This document shows, one piece after another, positions 12,505-21,761 of a stretch of 64,000 nt of DNA; the first letter of the stretch is position 1; every line of letters starts with the position of its first letter. The notes under the pieces were generated by a model, which did no database searches, was not told the DNA's origin, and was given only the letters and a program-made list of their open reading frames with translations. The position numbers were made by a program, and so were the translations under genes. The stretch is taken from NCBI GenBank assembly GCA_021234155.1, contig JAJEKV010000053.1, positions 5,608,488 to 5,672,487 on the forward strand, read 5' to 3'. Origin of the DNA: Isoetes taiwanensis (lineage: Eukaryota; Streptophyta; Lycopodiopsida; Isoetales; Isoetaceae).

Positions 12505-15500
12505 ATGCTGGAAATTATTCAACCTATTCCAGGCAATCGTTTTCACATCGGATTGGTTAAACATGGTACTTCCTTTTCGGCATTCAAGGTCCAGCATTCA
12601 GATATCATTACACGTTGCATGTTGCCTACATCTGAATGGAGATGTGGCAGAAGGATGCTCGATTGCCCATGCACCCGTCCAGCATATCGTGTGACATCCT
12701 TCAAGAGAAAAGAGGAATGTGGTGCACTGCAAGCCCAAGTCGCAGATATCCTGGAACCTAGATTTGTAGATGAAATAGATCGCTTAAAAGCAGGAGGGGC
12801 GGACATTGAATATGTGCGCATGCAGTCGTTCAAATCGCTGGATCAACCGAAGATCGCTACAAAGGTTTTAAAATTTTTGTATGGTACTTATATTTCAGCT
12901 AGTATGGTACTTATATTTCAACTAGTTCTCTTCATCAAATGACCAAAGTTTGGAGGTGTCTCTGTGTTTTGAATTATGTTTTGGTACTTACATCTCTGTA
13001 AAGGACATTTTCTATGAATATAATCTAACGAATTGAGACATGACTTGCTTGGCCATCCTGGTAATTGACGCACTCTTTCTTATGGAAGGAAGTAATTATC
13101 ACACTGTTTAGGAAGATCAACTTGTAGGCAATGGCATGTGGACTTACAAACCCTAATGTTAGTCTTCGACATTATTTAGTTTTACCACTAATTGATGATG
13201 ATTGAACTGCAGTTAGAACCCCTTGAGTCGGAGGGAGTGTTGGACCTTGCAGTCATAGGTTGTGGTCCAGCGGAATTATCCCTTGCAGCTGAGGCAGCCA
13301 AAAGGGGACTCAATGTTGGGCTTGTGGGGCTAGATGTGCCATTTGTTAACAATTACGGTGTTTGGGAAGATGAATTTGAAGGTTAAAATTATCAAGTGTC
13401 TAACTATTTCTAATGTTGTGTTAAAAAGTTTTAATTATCTTTATGCAGCTCTGGGGCTCCAAAGGTGCATAGAACACACATGGCATGATGCTGCAATGTT
13501 TTTTAATGGCGATAAGCCATTTCTTCTTGGTCGCGCCTATGGGCGAGTTGATCGAAATTTACTACAGGAGGAATTGTTGAAAAGGTATTTTTTTCTTTTT
13601 TTTAGTTGTAGGCTAAAGCATTTTAGCAGCATCCACTTCCTGCAGGCCTCAAAGATAGTGTAAGTACGTTATAGTACTATCATGTTCCGATATATGTAAA
13701 TACATCCCCGAATAAATACAGCTTAGGCATATGCGCTCTGCTCCAAAGTAGTTTCCCTAGATTGTTCCCATCTCACACATCTTATATACAGATGTTCTGA
13801 AGCAGGTGTAAGATACCTTGATGCAGAGGTAGAGGAAATTATTGACAGTGATGAAAACAGTAGCACAATCATTTGTGTAAACGGGAGGCAAGTACACTGT
13901 AGGTATGAAAATTTGCATACTGTTAATATTCTCTTTCTTTGATTCTTTTTGCTTTTGATTTTGCAAACTTCTGAGCATTTTGGGTTTAGACTTGTATCTG
14001 TAGCATCAGGTGCTGCATCAGGTAGATTTCTCAAGTATGAAAAAGGTGGTCCATCAGTAAGCATCCAGACAGCTTATGGGTTGGAGGTTGAGGTACAATG
14101 TTTACAGTATAAATTTGTCTCGTAATTTAATAAGGAGAAGGCATTTGCATGATGCGAGAAGTTGCGGTCTTCTTTTGAACGTGGTTTGGAAGTGACCTGA
14201 TATTTGGATGTACTGTTTTCAGGTCAAAGAGTATCCTTATGATCCTAATATCATGGTTTTTATGGATTATCGTGATTATAAGTCTGCGGTGTATGAGAAC
14301 AATGACAAAGAAATACCTACATTCCTATATGCAATGCCATTGTCATCAACAAGAGTCTTCTTTGAGGTGAGATTCTAGTCAGTTGTTTTCGAGTCTAATG
14401 CATTTTCTATTTATAAGGATGCTCATTTGATGTCATGGTATGAAGATCCAAATTACGATAAAATATATTCCTTTTACTTCCAGATTAGGTTTTTTCTTGT
14501 CCTGTGTTCAATTTTGCATGAAACAATGGTGCAGCTTTCGGAACTTTGTGAGGATTCCATAAGCAATATCTGATTCTACTCAAGGATATGAAATTGTGAT
14601 TGGGAATAAACCAGACCTCTCATTTTGCTTAACATGAAGCATTAAACCTTATTTTTCTTGAATTGCAGGAAACTTGTTTGGCTGCAAGGCCTGCCATGTC
14701 ATTTGATATGCTGAAGCAGAGATTGAAACTGCGCCTAAGAAAGCTTGGAATAGAAGTTCTTCAGACATATGAAGAGGTCTGCATATCCAATTCCATTAAT
14801 GGAAAATGTGAAAGTCGTGCAGGTAGTTGATCCAGGCTGTATGCTTGATAATAGGAATGGTCCTACATTCCAGTAGGTGGTACTCTTCCTGATACTGCTC
14901 AACAACACTTAGGTTTTGGGGCGGCTGCTAGTATGGTTCATCCTGCAACAGGTTTTCTTCATTACCTGCATCCCATGTACAAAAACTTTGGGTTTCATGC
15001 GGAGTCCTAATCAATTTGTTTTTGTCAGGGTATTCTATTGTTCGATCAATTTCTGAAGCCCCATCCTATGCAGATGCAATTTCTGCTGCGTTGCGCTGCC
15101 GAAAGAACATAGTTAAGCAAACTGGACAATCACAATTCAACTCTAAAGGAGCAGCATTGGAAGGTTAGTATTCGTATAAAGCTTCCCCTGGACATCTGCA
15201 ATCTGTCAGAATATATCAACCTTTATTTGGTAATATGAATCTAGTATGGTAAGAGGTCACTAACGTAGACGTTTCAGGCAGAGAACCTGTTTCCCATGGG
15301 CAACACTAGATCAGATAAATAGCATCAGACAAATTGATAGAGATTAGTCTAGGCATGGATATTGACTTAATCTTTTTCTGATCAGCATGGAATACTCTCT
15401 GGCCAATGGAGCGAAAACGGCAGCGAGCCTTTTTTATATTTGGACTGGAAGTGCTTTTACAACAGGACCTGGAAGGAATGAGAACGTTTTTTAGAACATT

Positions 15501-15764
15501 CTTTTATCTTCCTGAATGGTAGGATTTTGTAATCCATTAGTTTGGTAGTAGGTTTCTCGTGTTACTGACATGACATTTGGTTTGCATTTGCATGTAAGGA
15601 TGTGGAAAGGCTTCTTGGGTTCAAAGTTGTCTTCTGTAGAGCTTATTTGGTTTGCAGTAATGACCTTTATGGTAGCCCCGAATTCTCTTCGTTATCAGCT
15701 TGTCAGGCAACTGTTTCTAGATCCCAGTGGAGGTGTTTTGGTAAGAGCATACCTTGGCCTGTAA
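12505..15764 (+). CDS. LCYE: Lycopene epsilon-cyclase, complete, 11 exons
   Basis: This plastid carotenoid enzyme closes an epsilon ring on lycopene, the committed step toward alpha-carotene and lutein. Exons by GT-AG and frame continuity: 12505-12864, 13213-13381, 13449-13584, 13792-13902, 13990-14092, 14223-14366, 14669-14776, 14855-14951, 15029-15163, 15386-15518, 15599-15764. They join in frame to 553 residues, slightly longer than Arabidopsis LUT2. Family blocks include FVNNYGVWEDEF, IGRAYGRV-like LLGRAYGRVDRN, VFMDYRDY, PTFLYAMPLSSTRVFFEETC, EEWSYIPVGGTLP, FGAAASMVHPATGYS and WPMERKRQRAFFIFG. Exon 1 encodes a likely transit peptide; an in-frame stop precedes its ATG. One oddity: the third glycine of the Rossmann GxGxxG is Glu141 (GCGPAEL). 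Genes for a beta-cyclase or hydroxylase are not in the window. Confidence 0.93.
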
Positions 15765-16269
15765 ATTTCCTTGCTGTCAAGATTCAACCTCGACCTTTGC
15801 GAACTGATGATGATTTCTTAAATTTTGACTTTGTACATATATGTATGTATACCTTTCTCCAGTATTAGACTAAACGAGAAGTATGATCATTTACACAAAT
15901 CGTGAATTTGCTAAAATGTGAGACAGAGAATGCTCTCATAGCAAACAATAAGAAGCGTACGATCTTCTCTTATCCATATCAACCACATAATTAGGTAGTA
16001 AATTTCAATAATCCACCATAACAAGACACTAATCTGAAATGGGCATCGTTGTTTCCTCCTGTCCCTTTCGATAATGCCAAAAGTTGTCATAGTATACTTT
16101 GAGCCAATCTAATGCTTACAAGATTGCGGGAACAAGCATTTGGGATCGCCTTCATCTGGACTGAGATATTAAAAGAATTTGGTATAAGTTTGAGACACAC
16201 TGAAACTATATATTTTTTTCGACACAAATATGGCTAAGACAGTGGGCTATATTGGAATACAAGTTTTAG
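15765..16269. other. Region downstream of the cyclase gene
   Basis: Probably the 3' untranslated region followed by intergenic DNA. No gene or clear poly(A) signal can be assigned with confidence. Confidence 0.4.
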
Positions 16270-16645
16270 TTGCCTTCCTATCATAAAATGAAAATAAATT
16301 AAATTGTCAAAAGCAGCAAGCTAATTAAGAGAGACAAAGGCATCTTTACTAAACAAATAATGTGAGTCATAAAAGAAAGCCACATCTGGGCATCTCCATT
16401 AAACAAATAATATGAGTTACAACTGTTAAAGAAAGCCACATCTGGGCATATCTACTAAACAAATAATATGAATCAGAATCTCTGCTAAACAAATAATATG
16501 AGTCAGAACTGCTGAAGGAAAGCCATATCTGGGCATCTCCACTAAACAAATAATATGAGTCACAACTATACATCTGGGCATCTCCAGTAAACAAATAATA
16601 CGAGCCCCAACTGCTATTGGGCATCTCCACTAAACAAATAATGTG
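16270..16645 (-). repeat. Split direct repeat B2 with internal tandem expansion
   Basis: The outer part (16271-16345, with CTATCATAAAATGAAAATAA) matches B1 at 17146-17210. It then runs into about six irregular copies of a unit containing CATCTGGGCATCTCCACTAA and AACAAATAATATGAGTCACA, of which B1 has one. The copies span about 16334-16645. Confidence 0.75.
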
Positions 16646-16740
16646 AGTCACAACTGCTTCCAAATGCCACGAAGGATGAGTCACAAATGCTGCCACTATG
16701 TTCCCTCCAAACAAGAGCCTTCCACAAATAAGAGCCACAC

Positions 16741-16935
16741 ATTAGCCATGATGCTAATGCTGCTCGAACCACAAAGCTTCAACAAAACATAATATGCACC
16801 ATAACATGCGAGCCACACATTAGCCACACATTAGCCACATGCTAATGCTGCTCGAACCACAAAGCTTCACCAAAATATAACATGCACCACAACACGCAAG
16901 CCACACATTAGCCACATGCTAATGCTGGCTGAGCT
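16741..16935. repeat. Tandem repeat inside the retrotransposon 3' region
   Basis: Three copies of CATGCTAATGCTG and CGAACCACAAAGCTTCA-type sequence, alternating with AGCCACACATTAGCCACA. The period is irregular. It lies between A2 and B2. Confidence 0.65.
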
Positions 16936-17005
16936 ACTAAGCTCCACTAACAAAAACTGCACATATGAGGTGGACGTATGGGTGGGTGGGTGCGTGGGTA
17001 GGTGG

Positions 17006-17145
17006 GGAGGTCTGTCTATGCCCAAAACGGAAGGAGATGTAGATGAGCTGATGAGAGGAGAACCGTAACCGTAACCGGAAGGGCGTGAGCAAACCGTAAC
17101 CGTCTAAACTAACTAAACGCAAGTGGTTTTGACAATTGCATTTAT
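17006..17145 (-). repeat. Split direct repeat A2
   Basis: Matches 21624-21761: both start GGAGGTCTGTCTATGCCCAA and both end with CTAAACTAACTAAA, then GCAAGTGGTTTTGACAATTG. Differences are scattered substitutions and one small length change. Confidence 0.8.
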
Positions 17146-17185
17146 CTTCTTATCATAAAACGAAGATAAATTAAATTGTCAAAAC
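17126..17185. repeat. Long inverted repeat centred on the A2/B1 junction
   Basis: Left arm 17126-17149 and right arm 17162-17185, 24 bp each, 22 of 24 paired, with a 12-bp loop (TTATCATAAAAC). Both arms end in GTTTTGACAATT or its complement. The dyad spans exactly the point where repeat A meets repeat B, as expected for a recombinase crossover site. Confidence 0.8.
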
Positions 17186-17290
17186 CAGCAAGCTCACTAA
17201 GAGAGGCAAAGGAGCAGAGAGAAAGCACAACTGGAAGAAAGCCACATCTGGGCATCTCCACTAAACAAATAATATGAGTCACAACTGCTG
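17146..17290 (-). repeat. Split direct repeat B1
   Basis: Abuts A2 directly. It contains AAATTGTCAAAACCAGCAAG, then CTAAGAGAGGCAAAGG and one unit of the CATCTGGGCATCTCC repeat, matching the outer end of B2. Confidence 0.75.
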
Positions 17291-17704
17291 AAAATAGAGG
17301 CAGCTGAGTCACGGGTTACTTAGAATAGAATAGAATAAAATAGAATAGAATAGAATAGAAGAGATTTTTTATCGTCCATGGAGACCAATTGGCCTATGGG
17401 ACCCAAACAAAAAGAGAGCAACAAGCGTATTACTGTCAGGATTAAAAACCCCCCGCCCCGAAGGGTTTTCGAGGGAAAAACCTTAGCAATAATAAGTTTG
17501 CTGGTACACTGTATAATTGTGTAGGATAATTCAATAGAGCCCGGAGGACACAACTGAGTTCGTGTATCCATAACCTCATAGAGGTAGCCGTATTAACCGT
17601 ATCTTTTGGCGTAACTGGTTATTCTCTTCCCTGGGATCAAATTGGTTATATGACCCCAACAAGCCCACGGATGCCGTATTCAATAACACTCATGCAGCGG
17701 CTGG

Positions 17705-18720
17705 TCAGGCACAACTAACCGAACATACTGCACTCAAATATGTGCAAACGCTGGGCAGATCTGGAGGGGTAGAGGAGGCCAACAAAAGGGCCAAAGCACT
17801 AGGGCCGTTAGGACCTAAGCCTAAGGAACGGAAAACCAGCAGTTGTTGTTGTATAGAAGGGCAAATATAACCATCTTTAGCAGACTCAGAGTGCCAGCGA
17901 CCATGTGCCTTGAAGATCCTATCTGAAACATTCAAAGCGGCTGTCGAAGTGGCTCCTCCTCTTCTTGCAGAATGGGTACCAACGACACTAGCATCTTCAC
18001 CAATGGCAGAAAGACAATGCGTGAACAAGTTCTCAGAGTGGAATATGAAACTGACTTTCTCCTCAAAAAACCACTATGATGCGTTACACGGATACCTCTG
18101 ATCAAATGGCCGCCTGCCGCATCATCTACTTCAGCATAATTCCCCAAATTCAACAGTCTCTCCAAAAGGCTAACAGGGCAATAAGAACCAGAGAGACGTG
18201 CAACAGAGACCCAGGCACCAATTCCCAACTGGCATGTCTTTGAGGAATGGATGAAAAGGCTCGCGTCGGTATCCAAAATCAATATCTCATTCCAAAGCAA
18301 GGATAGCGGCTCCTTACTGCGTAGGAAAGCGACAAAGATAACAATCGATGTACATCTCATAATATCCAAAAGAGAGGATGTAGGATGAGCAAATTGTTCA
18401 AAAAGCTTATGGATCATATGAGAAGGGATGGGTTGTTTCTTTTTAAGCGACGGAGTGGACAATCTAGAGCAAGGGCAACTAGAGGATGATCTGTAGGCTT
18501 TGGGTAATCGCAAGCAAGAAGATGATGAAAAGCAACAACAACAATGATAAACACGAGCTAATGGATTAGAAAAGGAAGTCAGAAGCAATGTAAGAAATAG
18601 GCAAATAGTGGAAGACTCAGCAAGTAGATAAATTAGGTTCTTAGATTTGCACCAATTCTTGAAAAGGTTCCAAGCATGCTGAAAACCCCTCAAAGTACTC
18701 CCAGATCTAGAAGACATCAA
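17705..18720 (-). pseudogene. DIRS/PAT-type tyrosine recombinase, frameshifted
   Basis: The first frame (17932-18720) holds the N-terminal part and FVAFLRSKEPLSLLW, where the first catalytic Arg is expected. A second frame (17705-18028) supplies GTHSARRGGATST, giving the H-x-x-R pair, and AHGRWHSESAKDGYI with the late His/Trp and the nucleophile Tyr. The two frames overlap at about 17932-18028, so a one-base shift is needed near position 18000. The enzyme would integrate a circular DNA intermediate by site-specific recombination in place of a DDE integrase. Confidence 0.85.
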
Positions 18721-18786
18721 AAGCTGCTGAAAGCAACGTCAGCCAAAACTCTGAACAAAAAACATCTGCAAGAACAACAAACTCAC

Positions 18787-19573
18787 CTAATTAGAGTTTG
18801 CAACTCGTAGCGCAATAATAGGACTTATCGGCTTCTGAAGCGGCAGCTTAGAGGATGCACTAGGTACAAGACCTTTCCCACCGGCAGGAAAGTACAAGTG
18901 ATCTACAATCTTTGAATCCCATTCTCCAGTATCATCGTGTAGGGCTGGCCATCGTGGAGTTGATTCCCAATGAAAAATCACCAGGGTGCAGTCGGCTTTG
19001 CAGGCTCTAGCAAACGCAAAAGCTTTGAAAGTCAAGGCTGGCGGGGGAGAGCTGTAGTTATTTGTGCCATTCCAAGACTGAGAGAAGGCATCTAGATGAT
19101 AGGGGTTTCCTGGGATAGGGTGCCAACAATTGAAATTAGGTAGGAGATGGTTGTCTAAATTGGCAAAACAATCCCAATCATGGGCCCCCCAAGCTAGGTC
19201 AATGATGCAAAAAATCTCAGGCATTAAACTATAGTCATCAAAGTCCCTCAGCTTAGACAAATAATCGGCCCACTGATTGAGGCTACGGGGAATCCAAGCG
19301 GGTTAGGATGATGTTATGACGAAGATATAATGTAAAGATCTGAAGACGCAAGCAATGTAGGGTCGAGATCTGGGAGCCTCCTTTGTTTAAACTATAGAAG
19401 CAATTTAAGGAATCTCCATATGCAAGTAGACACCTTCCGGCAAGATTGATGTCATGGAGCTCAAGAAAATGGGCTAAGGCAAAAAGCTCTCTGGATGTAG
19501 ATGTTAAAGATCGTTCAATTTCATCGACGCTCCCACTAAACTCATTATGCACAGCAGAATCATGAACCCACAC
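18787..19573 (-). pseudogene. RNase H and adjoining DIRS domain
   Basis: The upstream frame (19283-19573) contains SSTSRELFALAHFLE-like sequence and LLAYGDSLNCFYSLNKGG, resembling the RNase H region with its Glu and Asp. The downstream frame (18787-19260) has LSKLRDFDDYSLMPEIFCII, DLAWGAHDWDCFA and HWESTPRWPAL. In DIRS-like polyproteins the string ADxLSR...D..DW.L.P..F......G..D.FA follows RNase H. The frames join near 19265-19285 through a frame change (NQWADYLSK lies in the interrupted stretch). Confidence 0.8.
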
Positions 19574-19663
19574 ACCCTACCCATAGCCATTGGCATCATA
19601 GGATAGAGAAATCATAATTGAACCATTGTGTCCACGCGTTGATCTCAACCACAACAAGTGGGT

Positions 19664-20742
19664 TCAAGTGAACGACTGGGACCAAGAGGCAATGGAAGCA
19701 TAAAGATTTAAAAGATTAAAACTAAGGAGTTTACAAAAAAGGGCCAAACACTGCTTTGAATAAGGTGACCATACCCAAGAAGGAAGCAAGTTTACGCGTA
19801 GGCACCCTAGTCTCCAAAGAAAGCATTCTAGCCAGATCCAAAAACTTTTGTCGGCGCTGTAGTGCAATGGATAAGAGTCACTCATGTGGGGCAATGACAA
19901 ACCCAACAGAGTTAAAAGGCTTGTAGGACAAAAGCACGCAAAGAGTAAAAATGTTTGGGAGCCACTGCAAAAATGAAGTCGTCCACATATGGTATGCAAC
20001 GAATGGAGTAAGCGCTAAAATGTTTAACAATTTGACAGATCAATTTAGTGAAGACATAGCAAGCAGTAGAAAGAGCAAAAGGGAGGGTCGTGAGCATATA
20101 TAACCTGCCTTGAAACTGGAAACCCAAGTAAGTCCAAGCTGACGGATGCATAGCCACATGGTGATAACCTGAATGAAGATCCATGGTAAATGAGCCATCA
20201 CCCCTTCTCAAAACCATAGATAGCTCGTTGATGGTTTCGTACTTAGGATTGGTTGACGTAACGGAGGTCCAGGATCAAGCAAAGTTTATTACCTACTTTG
20301 GGGCTACGCCTATGGGAGAGCAAATGAAAGGGGTAGAAGGAGACTCAATGGTCGCGTCTACTTTAATCAAGTCCTGAATGACAGAGTGCACGAAGGAAGA
20401 GTGGTGAGCAACAAGCTTGTGATTTGGTTTTGACCAAGGTTGTGAAGGAGGGGAATTCAGCCAAAGGAGGTTGTAACCATTCTTTATCCAATCCAACACC
20501 ATAGAGCTACTTTTCCTCTCAATCTCTTGCTGTGAAGCTGTTATCTTCGCATCTAACTCACCCAAGCGATCATCCCTGTTGGAATCCAGCCATTGTTCCA
20601 TCCCTTTGGCCCAAGCTGGAGCACAGGATCGATTCTCATGGTCAACAAAGGCATCATGTAGCAAATCAACGGTCTCCTCTAGAGGGTGTTTCCCTAGCAT
20701 AATGACTTCAGCCTTGGACATATCTTTTGGCAACTTAGGCAT
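19664..20742 (-). pseudogene. DIRS-type reverse transcriptase, frameshifted
   Basis: The first frame (20293-20742, starting MPKLPKDMSKAEV) ends with IKVDATIESPSTPFICSPIG, the early RT block. The second (19912-20217) contains DGSFTMDLHSGYHHVAMHPS, FQFQGRLYMLTTLPFALSTA and IRCIPYVDDFIFAV; YVDD is the catalytic motif. A third frame (19664-19999) continues with degraded thumb and connection sequence. At least two frameshifts are present. A short Asp/Glu-rich region before the RT may be the end of a gag-like domain. Confidence 0.85.
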
Positions 20743-21623
20743 CTTTCAGATCACACAAAAAGGCTGCTTAAAACCACTGTAAAAGACTCTGAGACAAAAC
20801 TGCCAAGTGTATGTGATCAGAACAATTGGAACAGCTCTGGCATGTAGCATATCCCTTGTAGAAAATTCAGCAAGCAGGACCAGATAGATAGAATTAAGTC
20901 GCAGGCAAGGAAGGCAAGGCAGAATGGAATGGTGTGAGCTGAAAACTCTAATCGAAAACCAGATTGAGAAGCTAAGAACCACTTCGAAAGCAAATGGAAA
21001 TATCTGAGAAAAACCAGGTCTATCTTACAAATAGGAAAAATTCGAACCAGCAGTAGGCCTGCACTTCGCAAGTTACAGCCGAGCTACGAACATCTTGAAG
21101 TACGTACCCGAGCAGAAGAAAAATTCGCGCCTATGAAAGCCTCCAAAAGAAAATCGTTGATCTATACCTTGTGTCTGCTTAAGGTTGGAAAAAACCGAGA
21201 GAGCATGCTTATTCCTTGTCTGCTCAACAGCTGAAAAAGGCTTCCCGCTCGAAAAACCAATTGGACAAGAAGCCTAAGCAGAAATAGGCCTCAGGTTTCA
21301 CAACCCCAACTCTGTGCCTCAAAATCCAAAAGCCACTAAGTTGTCTATCGCAATAACAAACCTGAATCCGAAAGCTTAAGCAAAAAATCCTAAAAGCAAC
21401 AACAAATTCGAAACCACAGCAACAAATTCGAAAGCAACAAGCCATTTACGCAGAGCAGGCAGCGGAAATATCTTAGACCAATCTAGGGCGGCCCAAAGGA
21501 GCAAGAGAAAACCTAAAAGGACAGAATAAAAAGGGACAAAATGGGGAAAAAGGGCAAGTCGAGCAAAGAAATCTAGAAGGAAAATAGAAGGCAAACAAAA
21601 TAAAAAGGACAGAATCGAGTGAG
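20743..21623. other. 5' region of the DIRS-like element between A1 and the RT
   Basis: A gag-like ORF would be expected here on the minus strand. I see only short hydrophobic frames without recognisable motifs, so the region is either degraded or non-coding. Confidence 0.4.
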
Positions 21624-21761
21624 GAGGTCTGTCTATGCCCAAAATGGAAGGAGACGCAGATGAGCTGATGAGAGGAAAAAGGGAAGAATGGTATAAAAGG
21701 GCGTGAGCAAACTATAATCGTCTAAACTAACTAAATGCAAGTGGTTTTGACAATTGCATTA
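21624..21761 (-). repeat. Split direct repeat A1 (5' end of the element)
   Basis: Direct copy of A2 at 17006-17145. Its outer limit is near 21761, where similarity to the A2/B1 junction stops immediately after GACAATTGCATT. Confidence 0.8.

Larger units (their letters stand above)
16270..21761 (-). mobile_element. Tyrosine-recombinase retrotransposon (DIRS order, PAT/Ngaro-like split direct repeats)
   Basis: Reading right to left: repeat A1 (21624-21761), reverse transcriptase (about 20742-19664), RNase H and the domain typical of DIRS elements (19573-18787), tyrosine recombinase (18720-17705), repeat B1 (about 17290-17146), repeat A2 (17145-17006), then repeat B2 (ending near 16270). A1 ... 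B1-A2 ... B2 is the split-direct-repeat arrangement known from PAT-like and Ngaro elements, in which the B1-A2 junction copies the joined ends of the circular DNA. Coding frames carry several frameshifts. These elements make no target duplication on insertion, and I see none. Confidence 0.85.

Noticed and set aside
16367-16738. 123-codon minus-strand frame with DSYYLFSGDAQ repeats
   Set aside because: It is the translation of the B2 tandem units; there is no evidence of selection for protein.
17326-17362. AATAGAATAGAATAGA run considered as a telomere-like repeat
   Set aside because: It is a 5-bp microsatellite (TAGAA) and does not match plant telomere units.
17006-21761. A1 and A2 read as LTRs of an ordinary LTR retrotransposon
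   Set aside because: They lack TG...CA ends, there is no integrase but a tyrosine recombinase, and the second repeat pair (B1/B2) explains the structure better.
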